Positions 9,128-18,976 are shown, counted from the stretch's first letter. The stretch is DNA of 64,000 bases from Gilliamella sp. ESL0405 (GCF_019469205.1 NZ_CP048265.1:1550001-1614000), one strand, 5' to 3'. Notes: generated by a model from the letters alone, not told the origin. Program-made: numbers and translations.

Positions 9128-10084
9128 TTAATCCCTAATAATAAAACGATCGATACCTAGCCAAATGCCAAGTAAAAGATCGGCACCGGATGTATGACCA
9201 TAATTTAATAATTTATGGATCGATACATGGTGGTATTTACCTTGTGCTAATGCTCTAACCACTTGCATAACCAGTAAAGAAAATTGGCGTTTTAACGCAT
9301 ACTGTAAAAAAGTGGCACTAATGGTGGTGGTCAGTTTATCTAACGGCATAGACTGCATAGCTTTTTGCAATCGTTGTAACGGCGCATAAAAACGCTCATC
9401 ACACGCCAGTACCGCTAAGATCCCAACGATAATATCGTCATAACTCGGGGTTAATCCTACGCCTAAACCGATATAAGGGGTGAGATCGGCGCGATTACCT
9501 GCCAGTAAATTCGATAATTGGAGACATAAATTTTCTAATTCTGCTTGATACGGCGTTAGAATCAGATTGCCTAACTGACCGTGTACCCCAGTAGAATTAT
9601 TGATCTGTTGCAGTAATTGAGCAACACCCTTTTTATCAAAGGATAGAGCAGGATCGGGCTTGAGTTCTAAATGGCAAACATGGCTCGCCTGATCGATGCT
9701 GATATGACCAATCTTTAATTCGCCGTTAATGGTTTGATTGATAGTTAAATGACTATCCGTTAGTGCGGCTTGAACAGTGTCAAAATCTGCGGTTTTCAGC
9801 ACCCTACCCATTGGCGCAAATCCACTTCCATAGCGATGAAGAGTAATTAATTGTTGCTGCTGATTAATCAAATTAATGGTATGTCGATGTTGACTAAAAA
9901 CAGTCAATTTGCCTTCACGCAAAGGCAGTTGTGAACTGCTTACTAATGGCTTTATAGGAGAGCAACAATTTGGCATCAATAACATGCAGCGCTGCCGATA
10001 TTCATCGGCAGATAACTTAACGTTGAGTTGCGATTGGGTCATCGCTTTTAATAATTTTGCGTTTACTGCATGTGTTTGATTCAT
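9128..10084 (-). CDS. allH: AllH (DUF2877), oxamate carbamoyltransferase component
   Basis: A 318-residue DUF2877 protein homologous to E. coli YlbF, now AllH. AllF, AllG and AllH together split oxalurate with phosphate into oxamate and carbamoyl phosphate. Diagnostic segments are the central GLGVGLTPSYDDIIVG and the C-terminal GHTSGADLLLGIWLG, matching the GKGPGLTPSHDD and GHTSGADTLLG blocks of YlbF. It is longer at the N-terminus than the E. coli protein by about 45 residues. Only 3 bp separate it from allG and 3 bp from allS, a tight operon. Confidence 0.86.
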   Translation of the reverse strand: MNQTHAVNAKLLKAMTQSQLNVKLSADEYRQRCMLLMPNCCSPIKPLVSSSQLPLREGKLTVFSQHRHTINLINQQQQLITLHRYGSGFAPMGRVLKTADFDTVQAALTDSHLTINQTINGELKIGHISIDQASHVCHLELKPDPALSFDKKGVAQLLQQINNSTGVHGQLGNLILTPYQAELENLCLQLSNLLAGNRADLTPYIGLGVGLTPSYDDIIVGILAVLACDERFYAPLQRLQKAMQSMPLDKLTTTISATFLQYALKRQFSLLVMQVVRALAQGKYHHVSIHKLLNYGHTSGADLLLGIWLGIDRFIIRD

Positions 10085-10087
10085 AAA

Positions 10088-11344
10088 TTACACTTTTAAT
10101 TTTTCTGCTAACGCCTCGAGTGCTTTTTCAAAACACGCTAATGGAGCACGTACGGTGCCTGCACCAATTTGACCCACGCCTGCTTGTTTATGGGCAATTC
10201 CTGTATTAATAAGAGGCGTGATGCCGGTTTCCACAATACGGCGAATATCCAATCCCATACAACAACCTTGAAAGTTCCATGAAGGGATTTGAAATAGCAT
10301 ATTGTGCGCTAAAAATATCTCACTCATCTCTTCTGATATTTCTAATGCAACATCTGCGCCACCTGCGCCAACAAATCGAGTTACCCCCGGCGCCGCAACC
10401 ATAGCTGCCCCACCAATTCCAAAAGTTTCGGTAATGGCGCTATCGCCGATATCGGGGTTGGCATCTTTTTGAGAATAGCCAGTGAAAAATAGCCCTTGCG
10501 GCGTATTAACCGGTGCAGTAAACCACTGATCACCTAGCCCACTGACTTTGATACCAAAATCTTTACCATTACGGGTCATAGCAGTCACAATTGTGCCGGC
10601 TTGAATTTGTGCCGCACTGTCCATAACTGACTTACAAAATGCCATTGCTATGTTCAAAAAGAACTGATCGGTGACACTTAAAAATTCAAAAATTTTCGCC
10701 ATTTCCGCTTTATCACGGTTAAGTAAAGCTAATTTAGGCGATAAAGTGCGCAGTAAAAGTGCGGAAGCGGCAATATTGCGTTGGTGGAACTCATCACCCA
10801 TTGAAATAGCTTGTGCCATTAGTGCCGTCAGATCAATGCCGTTATCAAAAAGCTTTAATGCCTCATTTAATGCGGGAGCTAATGACACTTTCATCCAATG
10901 ATGACGATTAAGCACTTCTTCACCATAAGCGCCAAAACGCATCACTTTGCCAATACCTTCATTTAAATTACAGTAAGCTCGATTACCATGTGTGATATTT
11001 TCAACCACCACCATTGGCATATTTGCCGAAGTAATTCCCCCCATTGGGCCTACTGCATTTACTGAATGACAAGGAATAAATTCAACTTTGCCATTTTCGA
11101 GCAATTGCAAGGCTTGCTGTTCGTCTTGTGCCCAGCCTTCAAATAAACAAGCGCCTATGCACGCCCCTTGCATTGGTCCGGTCATATCGTGCCAAACAAT
11201 CGGTGGGCCTGCATGTAATAATTTATATCCTTGTGCTAACGTTGGCACGGCTTCTTTTGCCGCAATAACCCCTATCCAGTGTGGTCTGGCGGCTTTAATT
11301 CGCTCAATAATTGCTTGGTTTGCTTCATTGATTGATGTATTCAT
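10088..11344 (-). CDS. allG: AllG (DUF1116), oxamate carbamoyltransferase component
   Basis: A 418-residue DUF1116 protein colinear with E. coli YlbE/AllG. Conserved blocks include GPMQGACIGACLFEGW, FIPCHSVNAVGPMGGITS, TAMTRNGKDFGI and FGIGGAAMVAAPGVTRF. It is a subunit of the enzyme releasing carbamoyl phosphate from oxalurate. The ATG at 11344 is preferred: it aligns with the E. coli start and has AGAGG nine bases upstream. A longer in-frame reading back to 11419 would overlap allF and matches nothing in the family. Confidence 0.9.
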   Translation of the reverse strand: MNTSINEANQAIIERIKAARPHWIGVIAAKEAVPTLAQGYKLLHAGPPIVWHDMTGPMQGACIGACLFEGWAQDEQQALQLLENGKVEFIPCHSVNAVGPMGGITSANMPMVVVENITHGNRAYCNLNEGIGKVMRFGAYGEEVLNRHHWMKVSLAPALNEALKLFDNGIDLTALMAQAISMGDEFHQRNIAASALLLRTLSPKLALLNRDKAEMAKIFEFLSVTDQFFLNIAMAFCKSVMDSAAQIQAGTIVTAMTRNGKDFGIKVSGLGDQWFTAPVNTPQGLFFTGYSQKDANPDIGDSAITETFGIGGAAMVAAPGVTRFVGAGGADVALEISEEMSEIFLAHNMLFQIPSWNFQGCCMGLDIRRIVETGITPLINTGIAHKQAGVGQIGAGTVRAPLACFEKALEALAEKLKV

Positions 11345-11358
11345 ATTATCAAAACCTC

Positions 11359-13026
11359 TTAATTTAATTTTTTCAAAATAGCCGCTAACTTCTTGTTTCC
11401 ACCCGCTATTGGCGCCCATTGATACTGCACCACTGGAATATTTGATGCTTGAAGATCTTCAGCAAAACTACGTAGCCCGGCATTGATCACGCTAATATGG
11501 TTTAATAAAGGATAGGATCTAACCGGTGTTGACGCTTGACCAGTGGTGATAAGTCTTTTGGCAAGTAATACAGCTTCCGGTAAATTGTCCATGACAATGA
11601 TATTTGCTGATTTGAGTGCTTCAATTTGTTGATGACGCGACTGCGGATCTTGCTCCGATCCGGTAACAGTCACAATAGCAATTAACGGATTATCAGCAGA
11701 TCGCGCAGCACAAGCACGGCTAAAGCCACTAATTACTGATTCGGCTGGATCGGCATTCGCGCCATAACCAATAACCAGATCCATCAACACAACGCCAACC
11801 GCAGGCTGTTGACCAAGTTGCGCAATTTCTTCTTCACGAATTGAAGGATCAATCATTGGATGTGGTCTGCCAACTGTATAAAAATCATCGCCTAGATCGA
11901 TAATTTTATGTCCGTTTTGATCTAACATTATGCCTTTATCATGGCTGTGGCTAACAGCAAGATCGAGCGCTTTAGCTAACAACATTGCCACTTCGGCCGC
12001 TAAAGTTCCGCCGGTATAAAGACCACTAATAGTTTTACCTGCAACCGTTGGTAACTGACAGGCAGCCGCTTCAACTTTCGCCAATAAACAAGCCAATCTG
12101 GCCGCTTCATCTAAGGTATTGGCAAAATGGATATTATCTTCTTGTGGCTGATCAATTTTTGAGGCTAAAAACAGAGCAATAATTGGCTTATTGATCTGTT
12201 TCATTGCGGCAATAACTTTTTTACGCACATTTTCTGCAGGCGGTTTAGAAATAAAAGTAATCACCTGAGTCGATTCATCAGCCGCTAACATTTTTAGTGC
12301 CGTAAGCGCACTAATACCGCCTACTTCTTCAGACAGATCACGACCACCTAAACCGATCGCTTGAGTAATGCCCTGATTTAATAAGGCAATTTGCGAGATC
12401 ACCTCTTGAATACCGGTACCGGATGCGCCAATTACGCCGATATTTCCTTTCGGGATCACATTAGCAAAGGCTAAAGGGGCGCCGGCAATAATTGCAGTAC
12501 CACAATCAGGCCCCATAACGATCAGATCTTTTTTATCAGCTTTAGTTTTTAAACGGACTTCATCATCGACCGAAACATTATCGGAAAATATCATCACATT
12601 TTTATTATCATCTAACGCTTGATCGGCTAGCTCAGCTGCATACTCGCCGGCAATGGAAATTAAGATAAGATTAGCATCGGGTAGCTTTTCGGTGGCACTG
12701 GCATAGCGTCGGGCTTTAAGTAGTTTTGTTCCGCCTTGTTGTTGCTGAGCAATGTTTTTCAATTCATCTTCTAACTGATCACTAATCAGCGCTATAACGT
12801 TTGTCGAATCATCATGGGTTTTGATAGCAACACAGATATCATTTGGGGTGGCATCGTTGAAAGTATCACTCCAAAAACCGGTGGCATTTAGCAACGATTT
12901 ATTGGCAGGAGTGCCCATCATGACAGAAACTTCATCAACTTCTTCAAGATTACTGAGTTTTTTCGAGATTAACATCAAACTGACCGAGTCTTGAAAGCTT
13001 CCTTTTTTTATAAAAGATTGAATCAT
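11359..13026 (-). CDS. allF: AllF (FdrA), acyl-CoA synthetase-like oxamate carbamoyltransferase component
   Basis: A 555-residue FdrA-family protein, near full-length match to E. coli FdrA/AllF. It shows the N-terminal IKKGSFQDSVSLM, a Rossmann-like region with DCGTAIIAGAPLAFANV and GVIGASGTGIQE (a succinyl-CoA synthetase-type nucleotide/CoA fold), and DDFYTVGRPHPMIDP. It acts with AllG and AllH in phosphorolysis of oxalurate. It is first in the leftward operon, with its ATG at 13026 reading from the shared divergent control region. Confidence 0.92.
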   Translation of the reverse strand: MIQSFIKKGSFQDSVSLMLISKKLSNLEEVDEVSVMMGTPANKSLLNATGFWSDTFNDATPNDICVAIKTHDDSTNVIALISDQLEDELKNIAQQQQGGTKLLKARRYASATEKLPDANLILISIAGEYAAELADQALDDNKNVMIFSDNVSVDDEVRLKTKADKKDLIVMGPDCGTAIIAGAPLAFANVIPKGNIGVIGASGTGIQEVISQIALLNQGITQAIGLGGRDLSEEVGGISALTALKMLAADESTQVITFISKPPAENVRKKVIAAMKQINKPIIALFLASKIDQPQEDNIHFANTLDEAARLACLLAKVEAAACQLPTVAGKTISGLYTGGTLAAEVAMLLAKALDLAVSHSHDKGIMLDQNGHKIIDLGDDFYTVGRPHPMIDPSIREEEIAQLGQQPAVGVVLMDLVIGYGANADPAESVISGFSRACAARSADNPLIAIVTVTGSEQDPQSRHQQIEALKSANIIVMDNLPEAVLLAKRLITTGQASTPVRSYPLLNHISVINAGLRSFAEDLQASNIPVVQYQWAPIAGGNKKLAAILKKLN

Positions 13027-13487
13027 GAGAATTTGCCTCTCAGTTATAAAAATAGTTATCTAAACACTGATTGAATATAACTCAATAGCCACTCATCACA
13101 TGTTTTGAAACATCTCTATGACGGAATAAAATAACTTCACAAGGCGAATTCTGATACCCGTTTGGATCTGTGTCATTACACTGGTAATGAGTTTATCTAT
13201 TAAATCTAATTATCAGACTGTATTTATATATTACGTAAAAATGATTGAATAAGTAGGTTAGATGTCACAAATTGGCAATTGAATTAAAAAAATAAAATCA
13301 TTTAAAATCATATAGATAAATTATTATTAAAAAATTTTTTATAATAATAACTCATTAATTTAATTAAATTTTACAAAATCAAAAAAGCTGGTTTGATCAC
13401 ATTATTATTTGCTATTAATAGTATCGTAGTTAGCAAGTTGAGAGAAAAATTGTTAATAATCGAAAGTTGAATAATAGGTAAATGCTT
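13027..13487. promoter_or_regulatory. Divergent control region between allF and allC operons
   Basis: About 460 bp of AT-rich sequence separates the two all operons. It must hold both promoters and, by analogy with E. coli, AllS binding sites. A 7-bp-arm inverted repeat TCATTAC-ACTG-GTAATGA at 13173-13190 is the clearest candidate operator. A very A/T-rich block lies at about 13310-13390. No CRP or FNR site matched convincingly by eye. Confidence 0.5.
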
Positions 13488-14714
13488 ATGAATATCTTAT
13501 ATGATGATGTTGCTAACGCAGTGAAATGGATATCAAGTTTTGGTGGATTAGAACAAGGCGGAACAACACGTTTACTTTACACAAGTGAATGGCTTGACGC
13601 ACAAAATGCGCTAAAAGATAAAATGACCGAAATCGGCATGGAGAGTTATTTTGATGACATCGGTAATTTATATGGTCGATTTGAAGGAAGCAAATATCCC
13701 GATCAGATCATTATGTCAGGCTCACATGTCGATACCGTTGTCAACGGCGGTAAACTCGATGGGCAATTAGGTATTATTGCCGCATTACTGGCTATGGAGT
13801 ATTTAAAAAAACACTATGGACAGCCATTACGCACCTTAGAACTTATCTCAATGGCAGAAGAAGAAGGCAGCCGTTTTCCTTATGTCTTTTGGGGAAGTAA
13901 AAACGTGTTTGCCATTGCTAATCATCAGGATGTCGAATCGATTGAAGATAGCAACGGCATAAAATTTGTTGATGCCATGAAAGCGTGCGGATTTAAATTT
14001 AACACCAAACCTGCACGAGACGATATCAAAGCATTCCTTGAAATTCACATTGAACAAGGTGGCGTGCTGGAAAAAGAGCAAAAAAGTATTGGTGTTGTAA
14101 CCAGTATTGTCGGACAAAGACGCTACAACATCCGACTGATTGGCGAAGCCAACCACGCAGGCACAACCCCAATGGGTTACCGCAAAGATGCCGTCTATGC
14201 CTTTAGCCGGATCTGCAATGAATCAATCGATAAAGCCCTTAAAGTGGGTGACCCACTAGTTTTAACCTTTGGTCACGTTGAACCGGTACCAAATGTGGTT
14301 AACGTAGTGCCCGGTGAAGTACTTTTTACCATTGATTGTCGTCACACCGATAAAGCCGAATTAGTCGCCTTTACTCAACAGTTAGAAGCGGACATGTTAC
14401 GCATTGCAGCAGAGCTTGGACTTGAAATCGAAATTAATCGCTGGATGGATGAAGATCCCATACCAATGGATGATAAATTGATCAAGATGCTAGAGCAGAT
14501 CTGCCAAAAAGAACAATTAAGTTATCGGGTCATGCATAGTGGAGCTGGGCATGATTCACAAATCTTTGCGCCATTCGTACCGACTGCAATGTTATTTGTG
14601 CCGAGTATAAAAGGTATCAGTCACAATACTGCCGAAGACACCAAAACAGAAGATCTGGTTGAAGGCATCAAAGCATTAACCTATGCACTTTATCAATTAG
14701 CATATCAAGAGTAA
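13488..14714 (+). CDS. allC: Allantoate amidohydrolase (M20-type)
   Basis: AllC hydrolyses allantoate to (S)-ureidoglycine, CO2 and ammonia. The protein (408 residues) follows E. coli AllC along its whole length. Binuclear metal ligands are visible: His in SGSHVDTV, Asp in KLDGQLG, Glu in AEEEGSRFPY, His in ANHAGTTPM, and the C-terminal SHNTAED. The block FVDAMKACGF and the IGVVTSIVGQRRYNI segment are diagnostic of this subfamily rather than hydantoinase or carbamoylase relatives. The ATG at 13488 has AGG nine bases upstream; an ATG two codons earlier is the alternative. It leads the rightward operon and is 12 bp from the next gene. Confidence 0.92.
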   Translation: MNILYDDVANAVKWISSFGGLEQGGTTRLLYTSEWLDAQNALKDKMTEIGMESYFDDIGNLYGRFEGSKYPDQIIMSGSHVDTVVNGGKLDGQLGIIAALLAMEYLKKHYGQPLRTLELISMAEEEGSRFPYVFWGSKNVFAIANHQDVESIEDSNGIKFVDAMKACGFKFNTKPARDDIKAFLEIHIEQGGVLEKEQKSIGVVTSIVGQRRYNIRLIGEANHAGTTPMGYRKDAVYAFSRICNESIDKALKVGDPLVLTFGHVEPVPNVVNVVPGEVLFTIDCRHTDKAELVAFTQQLEADMLRIAAELGLEIEINRWMDEDPIPMDDKLIKMLEQICQKEQLSYRVMHSGAGHDSQIFAPFVPTAMLFVPSIKGISHNTAEDTKTEDLVEGIKALTYALYQLAYQE

Positions 14715-14726
14715 TAAGGAGTTAGC

Positions 14727-15989
14727 ATGACAACTATTAACTCAACAACAGAAAAAACCGGCGGTATACAATACTGGCATAAAATTGTGGTACTTTTATG
14801 CTTAGGCTGGACAGTAATGTGGATCTACCGTCCGGTCTTAACGGCCATTTTTCCTGAAGTCCAACAAACCATAGGGCCACAATCAAACACAGAACTTGGT
14901 TTAATCGCCAGTTGCTACTTTTTTGCCTACACCGCCATGCAAATCCCTGCCGGAATGCTGGTTGATAGATTTGGTAAAAAAGCGGTTGTCATTCCCGGCT
15001 TTTTACTGTTTACCATTGCGGCACTTATCATCGGTAATGCGCACTCAATTATGATGATCTACATCGGTAGTTTACTGGCTGGTTTAGGCTGTGGATCTTA
15101 CTATGGTGCTGCATGGTCACTTTCAGCTGAAAATATTCCTTCAGCGCATCGCGGTTTCGCCTCAGCTATTATTAATACCGGTTCGGCGTTAGGTATGGGG
15201 ATAAGCTTACTGGCTACCAGCTTTTTAGTAAAATCGTGGGGAATGCCATGGGAATACATGCTATACATCATCGCAGCCCTGTTACTGTGCTTAGTTGCCG
15301 GTTTTGCCATCATTATTAAAGAAAATCCAAAACTCAAAGCGGCAGCAAATAACGAGACCAAAGCGCAGCAAACTATCGATGAGCCAGAAGCGACAACGCA
15401 AAAACACAGCTTCTTTAGTCCTCAGATGATTGCCTCTTATATTATGTATTTTGCTACTTGTTACGGTTATTACATGATTGTCAACTGGCTACCTAATTTT
15501 CTTGAAACTGAACGTGGCTTTACCGGCGGTAGTATCGGTTCGGCCTCATCATTGGTTGCTTTTGCCGCTATACCGGGCGCACTAATTATTAGTAAAATTT
15601 CCGATAAATTCCGAGATAAACGCTTAATATTTATTATTGCGCTTGAATTAATTGCAGCAGCAACTTTATTTACCACTGTTCAATCAGCAACGATCACTTT
15701 TTTACTGGCTGGGCTAATTTTTTATGGTCTATTTGGAAAATTAACCGTTGAGCCAATTTTGATATCGCACGTTGCCGAAACCGCCCCGAAAACCAATTAC
15801 GGTACCTCATTTGGCGTATTTAACTTTTTCGGTATGAGTTCTTCGGTCATTGCGCCACCATTAACCGGCTATCTGGCAGATCTTACCGGCACCAAAATAA
15901 CCGGATTTTATGTAGCAATTGGCATATTAATTGTTGCTACTGTGATCTTCTTCCTTATCAACATGCGTCAAAGCACAAATAACAAATAA
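14727..15989 (+). CDS. MFS transporter of the allantoate operon
   Basis: A 420-residue, 12-helix major facilitator with the loop 2-3 motif GMLVDRFGKKAVV and a polar central loop near residues 200-225. Its start lies 12 bp after allC with a good AAGGAG, so it is co-transcribed with a pathway enzyme. The natural inference is import of allantoate or a related ureide, since no allantoin permease or allantoinase is visible. It is not a close copy of the other carrier at 5402-6685. The substrate is unproven. Confidence 0.72.
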   Translation: MTTINSTTEKTGGIQYWHKIVVLLCLGWTVMWIYRPVLTAIFPEVQQTIGPQSNTELGLIASCYFFAYTAMQIPAGMLVDRFGKKAVVIPGFLLFTIAALIIGNAHSIMMIYIGSLLAGLGCGSYYGAAWSLSAENIPSAHRGFASAIINTGSALGMGISLLATSFLVKSWGMPWEYMLYIIAALLLCLVAGFAIIIKENPKLKAAANNETKAQQTIDEPEATTQKHSFFSPQMIASYIMYFATCYGYYMIVNWLPNFLETERGFTGGSIGSASSLVAFAAIPGALIISKISDKFRDKRLIFIIALELIAAATLFTTVQSATITFLLAGLIFYGLFGKLTVEPILISHVAETAPKTNYGTSFGVFNFFGMSSSVIAPPLTGYLADLTGTKITGFYVAIGILIVATVIFFLINMRQSTNNK

Positions 15990-15996
15990 AATCACT

Positions 15997-16019
15997 GCCG
16001 ACTATTTGCGATAGTCGGC
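15997..16019 (+). terminator. Hairpin between the MFS gene and allE
   Basis: GCCGACTAT and ATAGTCGGC flank a five-base loop 8 bases after the carrier stop, with only a weak T-run. It probably tunes read-through or mRNA stability rather than ending the operon. Confidence 0.55.
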
Positions 16020-16125
16020 TTAACAACAAAATTGAAAACATGCTGTTTTTTAAAGGCGGGGCTTTCTATTACCTAAAGTAATATCAAAAGCACAACAAAA
16101 CTCTAAATGTTACAAGGAGATAAAC

Positions 16126-16905
16126 ATGGGATACATCAATAACAACACCGGTTATCCTAAAGATTTGTTAGCTTCACGAGCTATCATCAAACGCCATAAT
16201 TATGCGTTAATTCCACCGGACGGACTGGTCAAAAATATCATTCCCGGGTTTGAAAATTGTGATATTACAATCCTATCGACCCCAAAACTCGGTGCCAGTT
16301 TTGTCGACTATATTGTCACCATGCATCAAGACGGAAAAAACCAACAAGGTTTTGGTGGTAAAGATATTGAAGTATTTGTTTATGTCATTAGCGGCGAGGT
16401 GATTGCCAAAGCCGACGAACAATCTTTCCCATTACAAACCGGTGGTTACTTGTACTGCCCGGCAGGGGTAAAATTATACTTGCAAAATCAAGCACAAAGC
16501 TCACGGCTATTTTTATATAAAAGACGTTATATCCCGCTTAATGGATATCAAACACGGGTGGTTTCCAATCATGTTCAGCACCTTGATACGATTAACTATG
16601 AAGATATGGATAACGTATTTGTGCAAGATCTATTACCTAAAGACTTAGGATTTGATATGAACTTTCACATTTTAACGTTCAAACCAGGCGCAAGTCATGG
16701 CTATATTGAAACTCACGTACAAGAACATGGTGCGTATCTGCTAAGTGGCGAAGGCATGTATTTATTAGATAACCATTGGATACCGGTCAAAAAAGATGAC
16801 TACATTTTTATGGGAGCCTATGCATTACAAGCCTGTTATGCCGTTGGCAAAGAGCCACTGAGTTATATTTACTCAAAAGATTGTCATCGAGATATCGATA
16901 TTTAA
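16126..16905 (+). CDS. allE: (S)-ureidoglycine aminohydrolase
   Basis: AllE converts (S)-ureidoglycine to (S)-ureidoglycolate and ammonia using Mn2+. The 259-residue bicupin matches E. coli YlbA/AllE. The metal-binding set in the C-terminal cupin is visible as ETHVQEHG (Glu195, His197, His201), with a downstream Gln near 235 in YALQACYA. The N-terminal cupin carries the expected glycine-rich GGYLYCPAGV. An AAGGAG lies just before the ATG. It acts between AllC and AllD. Confidence 0.92.
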   Translation: MGYINNNTGYPKDLLASRAIIKRHNYALIPPDGLVKNIIPGFENCDITILSTPKLGASFVDYIVTMHQDGKNQQGFGGKDIEVFVYVISGEVIAKADEQSFPLQTGGYLYCPAGVKLYLQNQAQSSRLFLYKRRYIPLNGYQTRVVSNHVQHLDTINYEDMDNVFVQDLLPKDLGFDMNFHILTFKPGASHGYIETHVQEHGAYLLSGEGMYLLDNHWIPVKKDDYIFMGAYALQACYAVGKEPLSYIYSKDCHRDIDI

Positions 16906-16984
16906 TCAATTAAACAAACGAAACAGAAACATCAAACAGATTGTATTAATACTTAACCAACAACCCAAATAGCAAGGATCGACT

Positions 16985-17887
16985 ATGGAGCTAATTGTTA
17001 TTGCTTTAGGTGGTAATGCCATTTCCAAACGCAACGAATCATTAACGGTTGAAAATCAATACCGAAACATTCATGCTACAACCAAATTGATTGCTAAATT
17101 AGCGGGAAAATATCGACTGGTTATTGTTCACGGCAATGGTCCACAGGTGGGACTACTGGCATTACAAAATGCCGCCTATCAAGCCGTGCCAGCCTATCCA
17201 CTTGATATACTCGTTGCGCAAACTCAAGGCATGCTTGGCTATATGATTGGGCAAAGCTTACAGCAACAAGAAACAGTTAAACAGGTTGTCACGCTACTCA
17301 CTCAGGTAGAAGTCGCAAGTGATGATCCTGCATTTAGTAACCCAACCAAATTTATAGGACCCGTGTATGATCCAAAAGATCAACAACATCTGCAAAGCCA
17401 ATATGGTTGGACATTCAAAGCAGACGGCAAGGCAATTCGCCGCGTTGTGCCCTCACCCAAACCGCAAAAAATTCTGGAAATTGACACCATAAAAAAACTG
17501 CTGACCGATGATAATATTGTTATTTGTAATGGAGGTGGCGGAATTCCGGTTATTAAACAAAAAACCGGATACACAGGCGTTGAAGCGGTAATCGATAAAG
17601 ATCACAGTGCTGCGCAACTTGCTATACAACTCAAAGCCGATCATCTGATGATACTGACCGACGCCGATGCAGTATATGAAAACTGGGGAACGCAAGCACA
17701 AACAGCATTAAGACATGTTAATACCGAGCGTTTAAAACCACTGGCAATTGATGACGGCGCAATAGGACCTAAAGTCAAATCCGTCATTGAGTTTGTTAAT
17801 AACACCGGCAATAAAGCCTATATTGGCAATTTAACCGATATCGAGTCATTACTCGCCGGCATTAAAGGCACGATTGTCACCAAATAG
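16985..17887 (+). CDS. allK: Carbamate kinase of allantoate catabolism
   Basis: Carbamate kinase transfers phosphate from carbamoyl phosphate to ADP, giving ATP, CO2 and ammonia: the energy-yielding end of the pathway. The 300-residue amino-acid-kinase fold shows VIALGGNAISK at the N-terminus, VIVHGNGPQVGLL near residue 47, the substrate loop ICNGGGGIPV near 180, EAVIDKDHSAAQLA and MILTDADAVY. Position between allE and allD, as in E. coli's linked YbcF/AllK, supports a dedicated catabolic role rather than the arginine deiminase pathway; no arcA or argI is near. Confidence 0.9.
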   Translation: MELIVIALGGNAISKRNESLTVENQYRNIHATTKLIAKLAGKYRLVIVHGNGPQVGLLALQNAAYQAVPAYPLDILVAQTQGMLGYMIGQSLQQQETVKQVVTLLTQVEVASDDPAFSNPTKFIGPVYDPKDQQHLQSQYGWTFKADGKAIRRVVPSPKPQKILEIDTIKKLLTDDNIVICNGGGGIPVIKQKTGYTGVEAVIDKDHSAAQLAIQLKADHLMILTDADAVYENWGTQAQTALRHVNTERLKPLAIDDGAIGPKVKSVIEFVNNTGNKAYIGNLTDIESLLAGIKGTIVTK

Positions 17888-17926
17888 AGACAGAAACAGT
17901 TATAAGCAACAAATGGGAGTTTTATT

Positions 17927-18976
17927 ATGAGAATCGACAGAAAAACATTACATGACTTAATCGCCAAAAAAATGCATAAAGCCGGATTAAGCAAAGAACA
18001 TGCAGATATTGCCGCAGACGCATTAGCTTTTGCCGATGCACGAGGAATCCACTCCCACGGCGCAGTGAGAGTAGAGTATTATTCTGAGCGTATCGCTAAA
18101 GGTGGCATGACCCACAATCCACAAATTACCTATACAGAAACCGGGCCGTCAAGCGCCATTTTAGATTTCGATAACGGCTGTGGTTTGGTGGCAGCAAAAA
18201 TGGGAATGGACAAAGCAATCGAAATGGCCAAAAAAAATGGCGTCGCTGTTGTTGGCATCAAGCGCATGTCACACAGTGGATCACTTTGTTACTTTACCGA
18301 AATGGCAGCCGAACAAGACTTAGTGGCAATATCGATGTGTCAATCCGACCCCATGGCAGTACCGTTTGGCGGTGCACAAGCATTTTTCGGTACCAATCCA
18401 ATAGCTTTTGCCGCCCCGACAGCCGATGAGCGTATCGTATCATTTGATATGGCAACCACCGTACAAGCATGGGGTAAAGTACTTTATGCCCGTTCCAAAG
18501 GCGAACCAATTCCACCAACATGGGCAGTAGATGAAAATGGCGAACCGACTACCGATTCACATAAAGTTAATGCATTGGTACCTATTGCTGGAGCTAAAGG
18601 CTATGGTTTAATGATGATGGTTGATATTTTGTCGGGCATATTACTTGGTCTACCATTTGGTAAAAATGTCTCTTCGATGTATGCCGATTTATCAAAAGGG
18701 CGCGATTTGGGACATCTTCATATTGTTATCAACCCTGAATATTTCATTGGTTTAGATACCTTCAAAAAAACCATGTCAGCAATGCTTGATCAACTTAAGC
18801 AAGTCAAACCGGCTAAGGGCAACAGTGAAGTATACTTCCCGGGTGAGCGAGGCAAAAAACGCGAAGCGGATTATCAAAAAAATGGCATCGAAATAGTGGA
18901 TGATATTTATCAATATCTCATTAGTGATGATATTCATTACAACCGCTATGATCATAAAAATAAATTCGCCGAGTAA
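17927..18976 (+). CDS. allD: Ureidoglycolate dehydrogenase (NAD+)
   Basis: AllD oxidises (S)-ureidoglycolate to oxalurate with NAD+. The 349-residue protein belongs to the malate/L-lactate dehydrogenase-like (YlbC) family and aligns closely with E. coli AllD: DARGIHSHGAVRVEYY near residue 41, the substrate His in KRMSHSGSL near 117, MCQSDPMAVPFGG, FDMATTVQAWGKV and GIEIVDDIYQYL at the end. It is the last gene of the rightward operon, 39 bp after the kinase, with a GGGAG ribosome site. Confidence 0.93.
   Translation: MRIDRKTLHDLIAKKMHKAGLSKEHADIAADALAFADARGIHSHGAVRVEYYSERIAKGGMTHNPQITYTETGPSSAILDFDNGCGLVAAKMGMDKAIEMAKKNGVAVVGIKRMSHSGSLCYFTEMAAEQDLVAISMCQSDPMAVPFGGAQAFFGTNPIAFAAPTADERIVSFDMATTVQAWGKVLYARSKGEPIPPTWAVDENGEPTTDSHKVNALVPIAGAKGYGLMMMVDILSGILLGLPFGKNVSSMYADLSKGRDLGHLHIVINPEYFIGLDTFKKTMSAMLDQLKQVKPAKGNSEVYFPGERGKKREADYQKNGIEIVDDIYQYLISDDIHYNRYDHKNKFAE

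Noticed and set aside
13381-13410. CRP or FNR site (TTTGATCACATTATT) in the allF-allC region
   Set aside because: Only one half-site resembles either consensus; the partner half does not match.
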